NCBI GenBank assembly: GCA_905221605.1
Contig: CAJNDS010002550.1
Location: 53,501-117,500 of the forward strand
DNA length: 64,000 bases
Direction: 5' to 3'
Source: Symbiodinium natans
Lineage: Eukaryota; Sar; Dinophyceae; Suessiales; Symbiodiniaceae
The first letter of the stretch is position 1; every line of letters starts with the position of its first letter. A program made the position numbers and the translations under genes. Below the pieces are notes generated by a model, which searched no databases, was not told where the DNA came from, and saw only the letters and a program-made list of their open reading frames with translations. This document shows, piece after piece, positions 1 through 10,649 of the stretch.

Positions 1-598
1 TGCGGATGGTTTCGGCTGGTTTGGGTGGCTTGGTTGCTGTAGTTTGGGTTAGTTTGGGGCTTGGGGTTTTGGGGGGGCAGTTTTGGGGCTCTTCTGGGTT
101 TAGGGTTCAGAATTTGTTCTTGCAAAAGGGTTCCCAAAACCCAAGGGTACAACCTTAAGAGACCAAGGTATAACCCCTAGAGCTTCAGGAGGGTTTAGGG
201 TTTTGGGGCTAGATATAACCGAGTACTCCCTAAGGATCCCTAATCTGCCTGAAAGGCTCCCTTAGGTACCTCAACCCTATCGACCTAATATAGTAGGGGG
301 CTTAATAATCAGAAAAGGGTTTTGCAGTCTATTCTAGTATAACTATGAAGGGACCATAAGGGCATACTATGAGTAGTTATTCCGACCCCTCTTCTTAAAG
401 CTGTACTCACAGCTCGGGGCCTACTTGTAGGATCCACCTCTTGGCCCGTATTCCTTTTTTGAAGCAGACAGGTGCCCTTTATGAGCCCCTGTTAAGCAAC
501 AAAAAGAGCTACCCTGTATTTTCCGGTTTAAGTTCGAGGCTTCTAGACTTCTACAACCTACAGCCCGGAACGCTATCTTGTTCTGCGTTCTTGGCCAT
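1..598. other. intronic/intergenic stretch, no exon found
   Basis: No convincing exon seen. Between about 180 and 350 the text resembles family H (TAGGG, CCTTAGG and CTCCCTAAGG words also seen near 5.3, 46.7 and 47.8 kb). Isolated TTTAGGG units occur at the left edge. Confidence 0.4.
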
Positions 599-753
599 CG
601 ACCCTAAACCCTAAACCCTGCACCCTGAACCCTAAACCCTAAACCCTAAACCCTAGACCCTAAACCCTCAACCCTAAACGCTAAACCCTAAACCCTAAAT
701 CCTAAACCCTAAACCCTAAACCCTAAACCCTAAACCCTAAACCCTAAACCCTA
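599..753 (+). repeat. CCCTAAA array
   Basis: Roughly 20 CCCTAAA units, a few with one-base changes (CCCTGCA, CCCTCAA, ATCCTAA). An island at about 788-813 ends AAG|GTGAGT, a classical donor, so a very short exon may follow, but its acceptor is unclear. Confidence 0.9.
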
Positions 754-1061
754 CCTCATGAACCTGAAATCGGGCCCTGGAGCCTAAAAAGCTGCTGCAG
801 TTACTCAAGGTGAGTCCCCAAACCAGACCTGGACCCCCAATGGTAACGCATTGTTCGAGGATTCTTACTTTCATTACTGCTATGATCTTGTACTATGTTG
901 CACATCTATATATGTATATGGGTATATATATATATAGACATTATTCTTTGTTGGGGGGGAGGTTGAGGGTTTAGGGGCTTGGCGTTGCTACTTCTATGGT
1001 TAGTGGAACATACTGACAAAAAAATGAGCCGCCCCTTCTCTCCCCAAACATGAGCTACCAT

Positions 1062-1215
1062 TGGGGGTTCATGGTACTTACTAACCAATCATAACTGGGC
1101 TTATGATCTTAGTTATAAGTGGGATAACCCCTATAAGGCCCTTTAGGGGTACTATTATAAGTAGGGTTATAAGCACAGTTACACTTGGTTAGTAAGTACC
1201 CTGAACCTCCAAGTA
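1062..1215. mobile_element. family C inverted-repeat element
   Basis: The left end reads GGGGTTCATGGTACTTAC and the right end is its near reverse complement (GTACCCTGAACCTCCAAG). Both arms carry TTATAAC/GTTATAA words. Similar copies lie near 21.75, 23.66, 27.81, 28.96 and 49.01 kb. A small non-autonomous hairpin element. Confidence 0.65.
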
Positions 1216-1479
1216 CCATTGGGGGTCTAAGCAATCTGGCTTCCATATACCATCGGCCACAGGAAGATAGATGCCCATGCGCCAAGTTGTTTAGGGGTCT
1301 AGGGTTTAGGGTTTAGGGTTTAGGTTTAGGGTTTAGGGTTTAGGGGTTAGGGTTTAAGTTTTAGGGTTTTCTGAAGCCTCAACTGTAGAATTGTTGTCCG
1401 TATGCGGGGGCTGACCGATAAATCGCGCTGGAGCCCGTCCACAACCCCTCTCAGCCCTACAAACTATAAAGGCCCCAAA

Positions 1480-1612
1480 CCCTAAACCCCCTAAACCCCC
1501 CTAAACCCTAAACCCTAAACCCAAAACCCTAAACCCTATACCCTATAAACCCTAAAAGCCCTAAACCCCAAATCCTAAACTCTAAACCCTAAACCCTAAC
1601 CCTAAACCCTAA
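1480..1612 (+). repeat. degenerate CCCTAAA array, 3' end of an intron
   Basis: CCCTAAA units with CCCTATA and CCCCAAA variants, ending CCTAAACCTCAAG directly before the TSP1 exon at 1621. Confidence 0.85.
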
Positions 1613-1620
1613 ACCTCAAG

Positions 1621-1701
1621 CAACCATCGAGAGCCCAGAATGGGGCGACTGCGACCGCCCGTGTGGGTCTGGCCAGATGGCCGCTCGCCATCGCCTTCAG
1701 C
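1621..1701 (+). CDS. exon, TSP1 repeat (N-terminal half)
   Basis: After AAG at 1618-1620, with two leading bases, the frame reads PEWGDCDRPCGSGQ. The spacing W-G-x-C-x3-C-G-x-G is that of the thrombospondin type 1 repeat, a disulfide-bonded extracellular adhesion module. The exon ends at CAG C|GTTGAGGG (phase out 1), where the TTTAGGG array begins. The minus strand is also open here, but the TSP1 signature favours +. Confidence 0.6.
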
Positions 1702-1955
1702 GTTGAGGGTGTTTGGGTTTTAGGGTTTAGGGTTTAGGGTTTAGGGTTTAGGGTTTAGGGTTTGCGGGGTTTGGGGGGTTTGGGGGGGTGTTTGGGGTGT
1801 TTGGGGTGTTTGGGGTGTTTGGGGTGTTGGGGGTGTTTGGGGTGTTTGGGGTGTTTGGGGTGTTTGGGGTGTTTGGGGTTTAGGGTGCAGGGTGTTTGGG
1901 GTTTAGGGTTTAGGGTTTGCGGTTGAGGGTTTAGGGTGTTTAGGGTTCGTTTAGG
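1702..1955 (+). repeat. TTTAGGG array with GTGTTTGGG variant block
   Basis: Starts GTTGAGGGTGTTTGGG, continues as TTTAGGG, then about ten GTGTTTGGG units (1785-1880), then TTTAGGG again. By the exon model it is the 5' end of an intron. Confidence 0.85.
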
Positions 1956-3078
1956 TTTTTAGGCCTTTCTGGAATTCTAGAGTCGTAGGCTTTCGGGCTT
2001 TCGGGTTTCCGGTCCCCCGGATGAACGGCCCGAAAGCCCCCAAAAGCCTCCCTCTCTAGACTCCCCATAATTCCACAACCAAGGGCTCCTGAAAAAACCA
2101 AAACAAGAGTTTGGGGTGTAAGTAGGGTTTAGGGTTTACAAGTAGGAACCCCCAAGCTACAAGTAGGGTCACAAGGGCCCTAAAGGGGTGAGTCCTTCAT
2201 CCTTCTGGGGGGGAGGTTTTTGAGCGAAGGCTGGTGGACCCCTTAGTCCCTTTCTGAGGTGTTGGGGGGCTCTCTTACTTATAAACTCACCTGCCTCCAG
2301 CAGAACTGGCTATTCGGGCGGAGGGGGGGGGGGGTGGGGCAGAAGCCTAAACCTTAAACCCTAAACCCCAAACCCCAAACCCTAAACCCTAAACCCGCAC
2401 CCTAAACCCTAAACCCCAAATAGCTTCCTACTCCCTGAGCCTCAAGCCTCCTTGGCATATGCCTTTGGAGGATGAAGGGGGGTCTGAAGCTAATGCTTAA
2501 GTGCCGAGGACAATTGGAGCTTAGGGCTATAGGGTTAAGGGTTTCAAGTGTAGGGTTTCAGGTTCAGGGTTTGCGGCCAACAGCTTGGGTGTTTAGGTAG
2601 ATTGGGGGGGGGGGGGTGGCTACTTTGTGACTTGGGCGCTCATAAGTTTGGGAAGCTTACAAGGTTTAGATTTCTCCCTAAACCCTAAACCCTTTTGCAC
2701 ATTAGAGGGGCTTAGGATGCCTTCATAACCCCCCCCCCCCCCCAAATGGTTCCTAATAGCCCTCTAGGACCCAGAGTAGGCCCTTATTCCCTTTTTGTTT
2801 GGGGTTTAGGTTCCCTTAGAAACCCCTTTAAGCCAAAAAGGGCACCCTCTTTGTTCCTAGGTTACTCCTGGGTCTGGCCCTGTATTTCCTCAATAATCTA
2901 TCCCGGCCTTGAGGACCTTATAAAAGACGAGCCCCCTGAGCCACGGAACCCCAAGCCAAAACCCTAAACCCAAAAGCCCGGAAGGCCTAGAACCCTGTAG
3001 AGCCTTATAAGCCCTCAACCCTACACCCTAAACCCTGGGAAGCGTTCGATGGATGGCTGGCTGCTGGGTTCGCTTTAG
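1956..3078. other. intron interior
   Basis: Contains family J words near 2150, CCCTAAA near 2345-2410, poly-G/poly-C runs near 2606 and 2729, and a family A element (listed separately). No exon recognised; the open frame at 2746-2967 is mainly the family A element read through. Confidence 0.5.
2768..2876 (+). mobile_element. family A element
   Basis: Starts GACCCAGAGTAGGCCC and ends TAGGTTACTCCTGGGTCT, an imperfect inverted repeat about 109 bases long. At least ten other copies lie in the window. Other copies end CTGGGTCTAG right at an exon start, so the family appears to supply the acceptor AG. Confidence 0.75.
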
Positions 3079-3167
3079 CCGGCTATATGCCACGCAAGCG
3101 CACGGTGCTGAAGAAAGGCGCCGTGACATTAGTCACAAAGGCTGTTCAGAGCGCCCCCGTGACCATG
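3079..3167 (+). CDS. candidate exon
   Basis: Acceptor TTCGCTTTAG| and donor ATG|GTTTAGGG inside the telomere-type array. Two frames are open. One reads GYMPRKRTVLKKGAVTLVTK. The other (ATQAHGAEERRRDISHKGC) has the R-x-R and Cys character of a TSP1 interior. Strand is taken from its neighbours. Confidence 0.45.
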
Positions 3168-3489
3168 GTTTAGGGTTTAGGGTTTAGGGTTTATAGGATT
3201 TAGGTTTTAGGGTGGATTTGTGGGAATCAGCATAGCTTTGTGGGCATCAGCGCTGTTGGGGACACGCCAGTCTGGCGCCAGTTGGACAGAGCTGGATGTC
3301 GAATTCAAATCCCGAAGGCCCAGCCGCCAAAGCACAAAAAGCCAGGAGAATGAAGAAGCCCAAAGCCTAAACCCCTAAAGCCCCCAAAGCCCTGAAACAC
3401 TAAAACCCTAAGACCCCAAAACCCTAAGGCCCAACACCTCAAAACCCCAAGACCCTAAAACCCCAAACGCCGCAAACCCTAAAGAGCCC

Positions 3490-3556
3490 TAAGCCCTAAA
3501 CCCTAAAGCCTAAACCCTAAACCCTAAACCCTAAACCCTAAACCCTAAACCCGAAG
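3490..3556 (+). repeat. CCCTAAA array
   Basis: Ends CCCGAAG at the exon that starts at 3557. Confidence 0.85.
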
Positions 3557-3624
3557 CTTCTGGGGCTCCAGGTCCGCACTCGCCACGTCGTCGAGCCAGC
3601 AAGGCATGGCGGCAGGCCGGAAGT
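3557..3624 (+). CDS. exon, TSP1 repeat (middle)
   Basis: The frame reads LQVRTRHVVEPARHGGRPE. The pattern G-x-Q-x-R-x-R-x-V-x2-P-A-x2-G-G is the second half of a TSP1 module. Donor GT|GTTGAGGG, phase out 2, which joins in frame to the next TSP1 piece at 4540. TSP1 modules here are thus cut by introns. Confidence 0.65.
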
Positions 3625-3815
3625 GTTGAGGGTTTAGGGTGTAGGGCTCAGGGTTCAGGGTTTAGGGTTTAGGGCTAGGGTTTAGGGTTAAGGGTTTAGG
3701 GTTTAGGGTTAAGGGTTTAGGGTTTAGGGTTCAGGGTGTGGGGTTCAGGGTTTAGGGTTTAGGTTGAGGGTTTAGGGTGTAGGGTTTGGGGTTTAGGGTT
3801 AGGGTTTAGGGCATT
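3625..3815 (+). repeat. TTTAGGG array (intron start)
   Basis: Many TTTAGGG units with TTCAGGG, TTAAGGG and TGTAGGG variants. Confidence 0.85.
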
Positions 3816-4539
3816 TAGGGCGCAGGTTCACATGTCGGGCCTAGGGTCCAGGGTCCTCAGCCCTTGCAAGGATAGGAAAGTGCAGGGGCAAGTATTCTGG
3901 CCAAGGGTCTCCAGTTTTCGGAGGTGTCCTTGGACAGCGAGTCGCCGTCCCTGCAGTCGGGACAGGCTAGTTCAGATAGGCTTGCCTAAACCCTAAACCC
4001 AAGAGTTTTTTTTGGGCGCCAAACCCCAAAACCTGAGAGGCGAAGCCCAATGCCCTAAACTGCGGACTCGGATCTTCATACCAGTTTTCGGGTTTCGGGT
4101 ATAGGGCAAGTAGGGCTCAATTCAGGGGCATTGGGCTCTCCCCCCCCCCCCCACCCCTCGCCCCTAGAAAGCCCTGCCGATCTCATGACAAGCAGACCAA
4201 AAGACACACCCCCCAACACGACATGCGTGGTCCCGGTGCCCTAAATACCCAGAATCCCTAAACCCTGGACTCTATTCCTTAATCCCTCAAACCTAACCCC
4301 TCAACCCTAAAACCCCCAAGCTCTAGACCAGTTTTGTTGGGGCTTTGGGGAGTTTGGGTCCATCGGCCCGGAGCCCGCTACACTCTATAAAGCCTGTAAA
4401 CCCTGTAAACCCTATAAACCCTATAAGCCCCATAAGCCCCATAAACCCCTATAAACCCTAAACCCCAACCCTATAAACCCTAAATAACCCCCCATAAACC
4501 CTGTAAACCCTAAACCCACCAACCCCGTTGGCGCCGCAG
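3816..4539. other. intron interior
   Basis: Degenerate repeats, a poly-C run at 4141-4152 and CCCTATAAA variants near 4400-4510. A possible exon at about 3922-3985 (SEVSLDSESPSLQSGQ frame after CCAG) is too weak to call. Confidence 0.4.
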
Positions 4540-4564
4540 GCCATGCTCAGGGGACTTGGCGCAG
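4540..4564 (+). CDS. short exon, TSP1 repeat end
   Basis: Acceptor GCGCCGCAG|. One leading base, then PCSGDLAQ, like the PC-x-GD-x-x-Q end of a TSP1 module; it fits the phase of the exon at 3557. No GT follows; CAG|GCTGGG would be a GC donor. Confidence 0.5.
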
Positions 4565-4574
4565 GCTGGGAAGC

Positions 4575-4706
4575 CTAAACCCCTAAACCCTAAACCCCAA
4601 AGCCTAAACCCTAAACCCTAAACCCTAAACCCTAAACCCTAAACCCTAAACCCTAAACCCTAAACCCTAAACCCTAAACCCTAAACCCTAAACCCTAAAC
4701 CCTAAA
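4575..4706 (+). repeat. long near-perfect CCCTAAA array
   Basis: About 18 CCCTAAA units, uninterrupted from about 4604. Confidence 0.95.
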
Positions 4707-4767
4707 GCTAAACGGGGTGGGAGGGGAGAAGGGCAAGTCAGGAGGTTTTAGGCTGCAGGGCTTCTCA

Positions 4768-4885
4768 GGGCAGGTTACATGGTCCCTCTCAGCCCCTTTA
4801 CCTTCCTTTAAAGGGGAGGAATGGCCCCTGTATATGAGGGGCCCCTGTTTAAGGGCCCATACTAAGGGCCCACGCAACTACCCTT
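4768..4885. mobile_element. family B inverted-repeat element
   Basis: Starts GGTTACATGGTCCCTCTCAG and ends with its approximate reverse complement (GGGCCCACGCAACTACCC). Related copies lie near 16.25, 31.45, 31.56, 47.58 and 48.06 kb. The predicted peptides across it are not genes. Confidence 0.6.
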
Positions 4886-5249
4886 GGGTGTGGGTGCATT
4901 TTTTTTTTTTTTTTGGGGGGGGGGGGGGATTCGGTCCTTCGGGTTGGGGAGTTGCTAACCCCCCCCCCCCACCCCATGATGCAAATTTGTGCTGGGCAAT
5001 TTGCAGGCAAGGTGGGCCAAGGGCCCATGTGGGGTTCAGGGTCTAGGGGTCAAGGGTTTTAGGGATTTTCGGGTTTAGGGTTGAGGGTGTGGGGTGAAGG
5101 GTTTAGGGCTTTATCAGGGTGGGTACATGATTCAACGGCCATTCCTGCTCCAGTTCTTGCAGCTTCAGTTGCGATTGGTTTTTTTGGGGCTTACGGCTTC
5201 GGGGTCAGGCCTCTAAAACCCTAAACCCTAAACCCTAAACCCTAAACCA

Positions 5250-5820
5250 ACATGCAGCACATGTAAAACCATACCAACAGTCAGCAGGCCTACGGTGAGT
5301 CAAGGGGAGTCATTCTCGGACCCCTGAGGATGTACCCATAAGAGGTTCCCTTAGTAGACGCCTACCAGGACCCTTATATTCCCTTGGGGATCTTTAACAA
5401 GGGTCCCAAAACCCAAGGATACATCCTTAGGGGTCCAAGGGTAGAGTCCCTGAGTTTGAGGGGTTTAGGATTCGCTGCTGTATAGAAGAATAGGGCGAAC
5501 TAGATGTCAATGGGGAGGCTGCTTTAGTCCTTTCGCTCCGGGTTTTGCCTTTCACTCGCTTGTTCATAGGACCCCCAGCGAAATCCCCGAAAGGGAGCCT
5601 CCAGATTACCTGCCATAGGCTGTATTATCCTCTCGATGTCCCCTCAACCGTCCCTTATTCCAAGAGTCCTTTGTGGGTGTTGTGAATGTAAGGCAATTTC
5701 TTGCGCGCCCACAATGATTCACAGGTGGCACCATGCACCCTGACACCATGCGACGACTCGCTCGGAAACCCAGCATGGGACCCTAAACCCTAAACCCTAA
5801 ACCCTAAACCTGAGTACCAG
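5250..5820. other. intron interior
   Basis: Family H words (GGGTCC, TCCCTTAG, ACCCAAGG) at about 5300-5470, then a CCCTAAA array at 5771-5808 before the next exon. No other exon recognised. Confidence 0.4.
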
Positions 5821-5849
5821 GGCCAGGGTCGAAGAAGGACACAAATAAG
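5821..5849 (+). CDS. short exon, TSP1 basic strand
   Basis: Acceptor GAGTACCAG| and donor AAG|GTGTAAGG. The frame reads GQGRRRTQI, like the G-x-G-x-R-x-R stretch after the CG motif of TSP1. The same acceptor text precedes the exon at 7399. Confidence 0.5.
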
Positions 5850-6542
5850 GTGTAAGGGGTTTACGGTTTGGGGATTAGGCGATGTTAGGGCCGAAAGGGC
5901 CGGCCGAAGACGAAGATGTAAGCCCTAAACCTTAAGGACAAATTTTCGAGCTAGCGCCTCCCTCCCCAACAGGTAGGCCCTTGTTCCCTTTGTTCTTGGG
6001 GGGGGTTAGGTTCGGATCATATTCAGGATCGTTTTTCAGATTATAAGCGCCATCCAAAACCCCAAAAATGAAAGAACCTTTAAGACCCCAAACCCCCGAT
6101 GCAGCCTTCGGGAAGCACCTCGGCCCGCGGGAGGTACTGCGGGGGTCGGAATAGTTGCTGTAATTTGTAGTCCCTTAATTATTTTTCTAGAATACCCCCC
6201 CCCCCCCCCCAAAAAAAAAAAAAAAACACACACACACACACAAAAAAAAACAGCTAAACACATGTTCTAAATACTAAGGCCCCTGGATTGTTCACGTTCG
6301 TGAACGTACGTGAAAAGATCGGGAGTCGTCGGAGCTGCTGTTGGTAGGGAACTTTAACAATTTCCATAATAAGCCATGCAAAGCCTACACGCTCTAAACC
6401 CTACAACTTCTATTTGCTTATGAACCACCAAGAAATACAAGATACTATTCCGTATACCCTCATAAGGAAGCATATAATTCACAAGCCGACAGTCCACATA
6501 CAGACCGAATAAAATCGACCCAGTGTCGGGGATGCCTAAGCA

Positions 6543-6702
6543 TAGGGTTTAGGGTTCAGGGTTTAGGGTTTAGGGTTTAGGGTTTGGGGTTTAGGGTTTA
6601 GGGTTTAGGGTTTAGGGTTTAGGGTTTAGGGTTTAGAGGTTAGGGTTTAGGGTTTAGGGTTTAGGGTTTAGGGTTTAATTAGGGTTTAGGGTTTAGGGTG
6701 TA
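6543..6702 (+). repeat. long TTTAGGG array
   Basis: About 22 units with two small interruptions (GAGGT, AATTA). Confidence 0.95.
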
Positions 6703-7398
6703 GCCAAAGAGCCAGACCCCTGAACCCTACCGAGCCAGAGAGTTTTGTGGTGAATGCGCTTTTCATTGTCTACTATGATTTGCTTCAGAATCATGAGTAA
6801 TCTTCCTTATAAGGGTAGCGTAGGGATGAGCATCTTGTGCTTTTGCTGGTGGTTCTTGATCTTTTTTTGAAATTTATTTCGCCGAGAAGCCCGCCGGAAG
6901 ACTACTTTCCATTACGGGGGATTTCGTATGGGGAAATACCACCAAAATTTAAAGAAACAACATGGGGGGGGGGTTCAAATAAATTATCGGCCTCCCTTTT
7001 TTGGCTTGGCTTAAAATTAAAACCTTTAAAGAAGCCGAAGCTTTATTTTCCCCAAATCTGAGGCCCTTTCAGAAAGCTAGGATTTCTTATGTGATTGCTT
7101 CTTGAAGAAGAGAAGTTTTCATTCTTTCCTGAGACACCCCTTGTGGGCTCTGGGGTTTGCATGGCTTATAGGGATCAGTTCACAGGGTTAGAGCCCGAGG
7201 GGCCCCCGCAGGGCGCCTGAACCCAGAGCCCTACATCCGCCACGATCTTTGCTGGCTGGCTCTTAGCAGGGAGGGAATAAGGGCCCTATATTTCCCCTTT
7301 AAGGGATGCTATACCTCATTCCCTCATTCCCTAAACCCTAAACCCTAAACCCTAAAACCGACTAAGAACCAGCCAGTTTTGTGAGGTGTGAGTACCAG
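6703..7398. other. intron interior
   Basis: No repeat unit until a short CCCTAAA run at 7334-7361. The 74-codon open frame at 6837-7061 is A/T-rich, unlike the exons, and has no recognisable motif; not called. Confidence 0.35.
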
Positions 7399-7446
7399 GA
7401 CTGCGCATGGTCTGAGTCTGGAGCCCAGCCAGCTGCGAAGACTCAG
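7399..7446 (+). CDS. exon, TSP1 start-like
   Basis: Acceptor GAGTACCAG| and donor CAG|GTTCGGGCGG. The frame DCAWSESGAQPAAKTQ resembles the D-C-x-W-S-x-W-G start of TSP1 with the second Trp replaced. A second frame (TAHGLSLEPSQLRRLR) is also open, so the reading is uncertain. Confidence 0.45.
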
Positions 7447-7922
7447 GTTCGGGCGGTTTAGGGTTTGGGGTTTAGGGTTTAGGGTGTAGGGTTTAGGGCC
7501 TAGGGTTTAGGGTTTAGGGTTTAGGGTTTGCGGCTCACAGGATTCATGGGGTCCTATAGGCTCTGATTCAGGGCTTGCGAGGGCTAAGAAGGGTTCAGGG
7601 TGCTTCTGCAGCCTAGACCCCCGGCCGCCCCAACCTCGAGCCTGGGCCGCAAAACCGAGACTGCCCTAGCCCTAAGCTCTAAGCTCTAAATGCGAATCCC
7701 TCAACCCAGGCCCTGGACCCAAGGCCCTAGGCCTGTGAAAATAAGCGCCAACCCAGATGAACCCTGTTTGAAGGGACCACTTGGGGCGGATCAGACCTTA
7801 CGGGCCCCAAAACCCCATGGAGCCCCAAAGCCTTAAAGCTTGAGTTCCCGGGTCAAAAAGGACCCTAGTCTCGACACCTCCACCTCCCAAAGGCATCTGC
7901 GACGTCAGCCTACTCTACACCC

Positions 7923-8064
7923 GAAACCCTAAACCAAAAAACTCCAAACCCTAAACCCTAAACCCTAAACCCTAAACCCTAAACCCTAAACCCTAAACCC
8001 TAAACCCTAAACCCTAAACCCTAAACCCTAAACCCCAAACCCCAAACCCCAAACCCCAAACCCT
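7923..8064 (+). repeat. CCCTAAA array ending in CCCCAAA
   Basis: About 20 units. The last five are CCCCAAA, next to the exon acceptor at 8070. Confidence 0.95.
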
Positions 8065-8070
8065 ACCCAG

Positions 8071-8131
8071 TTGGTCCGACTGGGGCGCTTGTGACCAGCG
8101 CTGCCCTCAGTCTGCTGCAGTTGGGTTCTCA
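8071..8131 (+). CDS. exon, TSP1 repeat start
   Basis: Acceptor CTACCCAG|, one leading base, then WSDWGACDQRCPQSAAVGF. W-S-x-W-x2-C-x3-C is the hallmark start of a TSP1 module. The chosen donor is TCA|GTAGCAG; the frame meets TAG a few codons later. Confidence 0.6.
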
Positions 8132-8165
8132 GTAGCAGAGTACTCGTAGGTAGCCTGTAGCCTTT

Positions 8166-8219
8166 TTGGGGGTTTAGGGTTTAGGGTTTAGGGTTTAGGG
8201 TTTAGGGTTTAGGGTTTAG
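8166..8219 (+). repeat. TTTAGGG array
   Basis: Seven or eight units after the TSP1 exon at 8071. Confidence 0.9.
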
Positions 8220-8319
8220 ATCCCTAGAAAATTTCAAAGGTTGACCTTTGGTTCCCCCAGGTTACTGGACAACTGAGGGTTTAGACCGGGCACCCATGGT
8301 GAGACCAGCACCGTAGAAC

Positions 8320-8600
8320 CTAGGGTTTGGGGTTTAGGGTTTTGGGTTTTAGGGTGTGGGGTTTAGGGTTCTAGGGTTTGGGGTTAGGATTTAGGGTTTT
8401 CGGGTTTAGGTTTATGGCTTTAGGGTTTTAGGGTTTGGGGTGTTAGGGTTTTGGGGTTTTGGGGTTTTGGGGTTTTGGGGTTTTGGGGTTTTGGGGTTTT
8501 GGGGTTTTGTGGTTTGGGGGTTTTAGGACTGTAGGGTTCAGGGTTAGGGTTCTAGGGTTTTGGGGTTTAGGGCTTTTAGGGTTTCAGGGTCTAGGCTTTT
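8320..8600 (+). repeat. degenerate array with TTTTGGGG block
   Basis: TTTAGGG, TTTTAGGG and TTTGGGG units mixed. A clean TTTTGGGG block of about seven units lies at 8450-8510, the ciliate telomere unit embedded in TTTAGGG text. Confidence 0.85.
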
Positions 8601-8784
8601 TGATGATCGGCCACAGAGGCTAAATCTCTTGCAGCCAAGGTTGCTAGGCATGAGCAGTATGAGGGGGCTGACGTCGGTTTGATCCAGTAGCCTGACCCCG
8701 CCGGCCGGGGCTTAGAGTCAGTGCACGATGCCCGTTTCGCATGCGTGCATTTTCAACACGCATGTTTGCATGTGTCTGTACATA

Positions 8785-8880
8785 TAGGGAGCGGGAGGGA
8801 GAAGGAGAGAGATGGAGAGAGAGAGAGAGAGGGAGTGATGGAGAGAGAGAGAGAGAGAGAGCGAAACAGAAAAAGAAACG
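8785..8880 (+). repeat. GA microsatellite
   Basis: (GA)n with interruptions; it produces the Arg/Glu peptides predicted here, which are not genes. Confidence 0.85.
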
Positions 8881-8911
8881 TCATTTCTACAGAGCCAACT
8901 GTATGCTGAAG

Positions 8912-8995
8912 CACCCTAAACCCTAAACCCTAAACCCTAAACCCTAAACCCTAAACACTAAACCCTAAACCCTGAACCCTAAACCCTAAACCCTC
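8912..8995 (+). repeat. CCCTAAA array
   Basis: About 11 units. The following stretch, 9000-9320, holds a CT-rich run and TTTAGGG variants; no exon is called. Confidence 0.9.
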
Positions 8996-9899
8996 TAGGG
9001 TCGAGAGGGCTTGGGCTTTGGACATGTGCTTGCTACCCATGGCGGGGTGTCAGTCCGCCGTAGACTTCGCACCAAACCCCCAACGCCTCCCCACCCTCCC
9101 CCCCTCTCCTCCCCTCCCCTCCCCCCCAAAACCCAAGTCCACAAGCATCTTAGGGTTCAGGGTTTTGGGTTTAGGGTTTTGGGTTCAGGGTTTATAAGCA
9201 AGGATTCTAGGGATTGTAGGAATTGTAGGTACAGGGCAAATAGGGCTAAAAGCCTCAAGTGGAGGTGTGATGGTCAGATGCGCCGGCACAGACGGGCCTG
9301 GGAGCTCAGGAGCTTCCTTGCTTGGGGGTTTAGGGTTTAGGGTTTAGGGCTTCGGGCTTTAGGGTTCAGGGTTTAGGGTGTAGGGTTTAGGGCTTTTAGG
9401 GCTTGGGGCTTTAGGGTTTAGGGCTTAGGGCTTAGGCTTTAGGGTGAGTGCTACTTGTAGGCGTTTGTTTGAAATTGGGTTTAGGGTTCAGGGTATAGGG
9501 TTTAGGGTGTACCGCCGAAGTAACGGTACGCTTATATTTGGAAACTCCCAATGTGGATTAGTTCTCTCAAGTTTTAGTAGTTTTCCCCTTTATTGTTGGG
9601 CTTGGTTTTCAGTCTTCAAGTTTGGTTTCATACATAGTCTGAGGGTTTAATTGTATAGCTGATTGGTTTCTTTCGATTTCCGGATTCGGGGATGGAGGAT
9701 TTAGGGCTTGGTGGCTGAGGATTCGTATTAGCCTGGGACTTTTCTTTCGGATGAATGACGGGTGGGCTGTGGCGTGCAGTCTGGCATGCTTACGCACATG
9801 CGTACTCATCCCTTCCTGCAACTCCAAACCCCATTGATAATTAGGGGTGCTGGGCCCCGAAAGACCCCGAAACTTGTAACAACCCTATAGGCCCGAAAC

Positions 9900-10026
9900 C
9901 CGAAACCCGAAACTCGAAACCCTAAACCCTAAACCCTCAACCCTCAACCCTAAACCCTAAACCCTAAACCCTAAACCCTAAACCCTAAACCCTAAACCCT
10001 AAACCCTAGCCCTAAACCCTAAACCC
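9900..10026 (+). repeat. CCCTAAA array with CCCGAAA start
   Basis: Starts as CCCGAAA units, then CCCTAAA, ending CCCCCAG at the exon acceptor (10030). Confidence 0.9.
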
Positions 10027-10030
10027 CCAG

Positions 10031-10106
10031 GGAAGATCCCTGCCCAGGTGCAAAGCCACGCCGCCTGTGGCGGTCGGCAGTGTATGCCAAAAGCTGAGAG
10101 ATCAGG
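10031..10106 (+). CDS. exon, TSP1 repeat (C-terminal half)
   Basis: Acceptor ACCCCCAG|, two leading bases, then KIPAQVQSHAACGGRQC. The A-x-CGG-x-x-C ending fits a TSP1 module. Donor GG|GTTTAGGG, phase out 2, in frame with the exon at 10650. Confidence 0.6.
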
Positions 10107-10195
10107 GTTTAGGGTTTAGGGTTTCGGGTTTAGGGTTTAGGGTTTAGGGTTTAGGGTCTATTTGTTTAAGAACCCCCAATACGGATCGTTGTTTT

Positions 10196-10226
<31 letters not shown>

Positions 10227-10320
10227 GGCTCTTAAGCAAATACTACCTACAACACGACCTTACTCGTAAAACATTGCCTCGACTCGCAACTCTAGCTCCG
10301 TAAATAGACAAAAACAATAG

Positions 10321-10383
10321 ATGTGTAACATTATGTGCAGATATATGTATATACGCATACATGCATATATATATATATATATG

Positions 10384-10414
<31 letters not shown>

Positions 10415-10430
10415 GTATGTTTCTTAAAAT
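10321..10430. repeat. TA/GTAT microsatellite
   Basis: (TA)n with GTAT and GCATA units. The Tyr/Ile-rich predicted peptides here are artefacts. Confidence 0.85.
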
Positions 10431-10565
10431 TCTTCATTTATGTATTTATTATCTACATGGTACCATCGGCTTGAAGGGGCCTTGGTACTATATCTCCGCT
10501 GCCCGCATGGACCTGCACTCTAAAGCCTAAAGCCCTAAACCGCAAGCCCTAAGCCCTAAACGCTA

Positions 10566-10641
10566 AAAACCCTAAACCCTAAACCCTAAACCCTAAACCC
10601 CTAAACCCTAAACCCTAAACCCTAAACCCTAAACCCTAAAC
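10566..10641 (+). repeat. CCCTAAA array
   Basis: About ten units before the exon at 10650. Confidence 0.9.
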
Positions 10642-10649
10642 GAGCCCAG

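Noticed and set aside
8721-8926. Arg/Glu-rich frames
   Set aside because: A GA microsatellite read in two frames.
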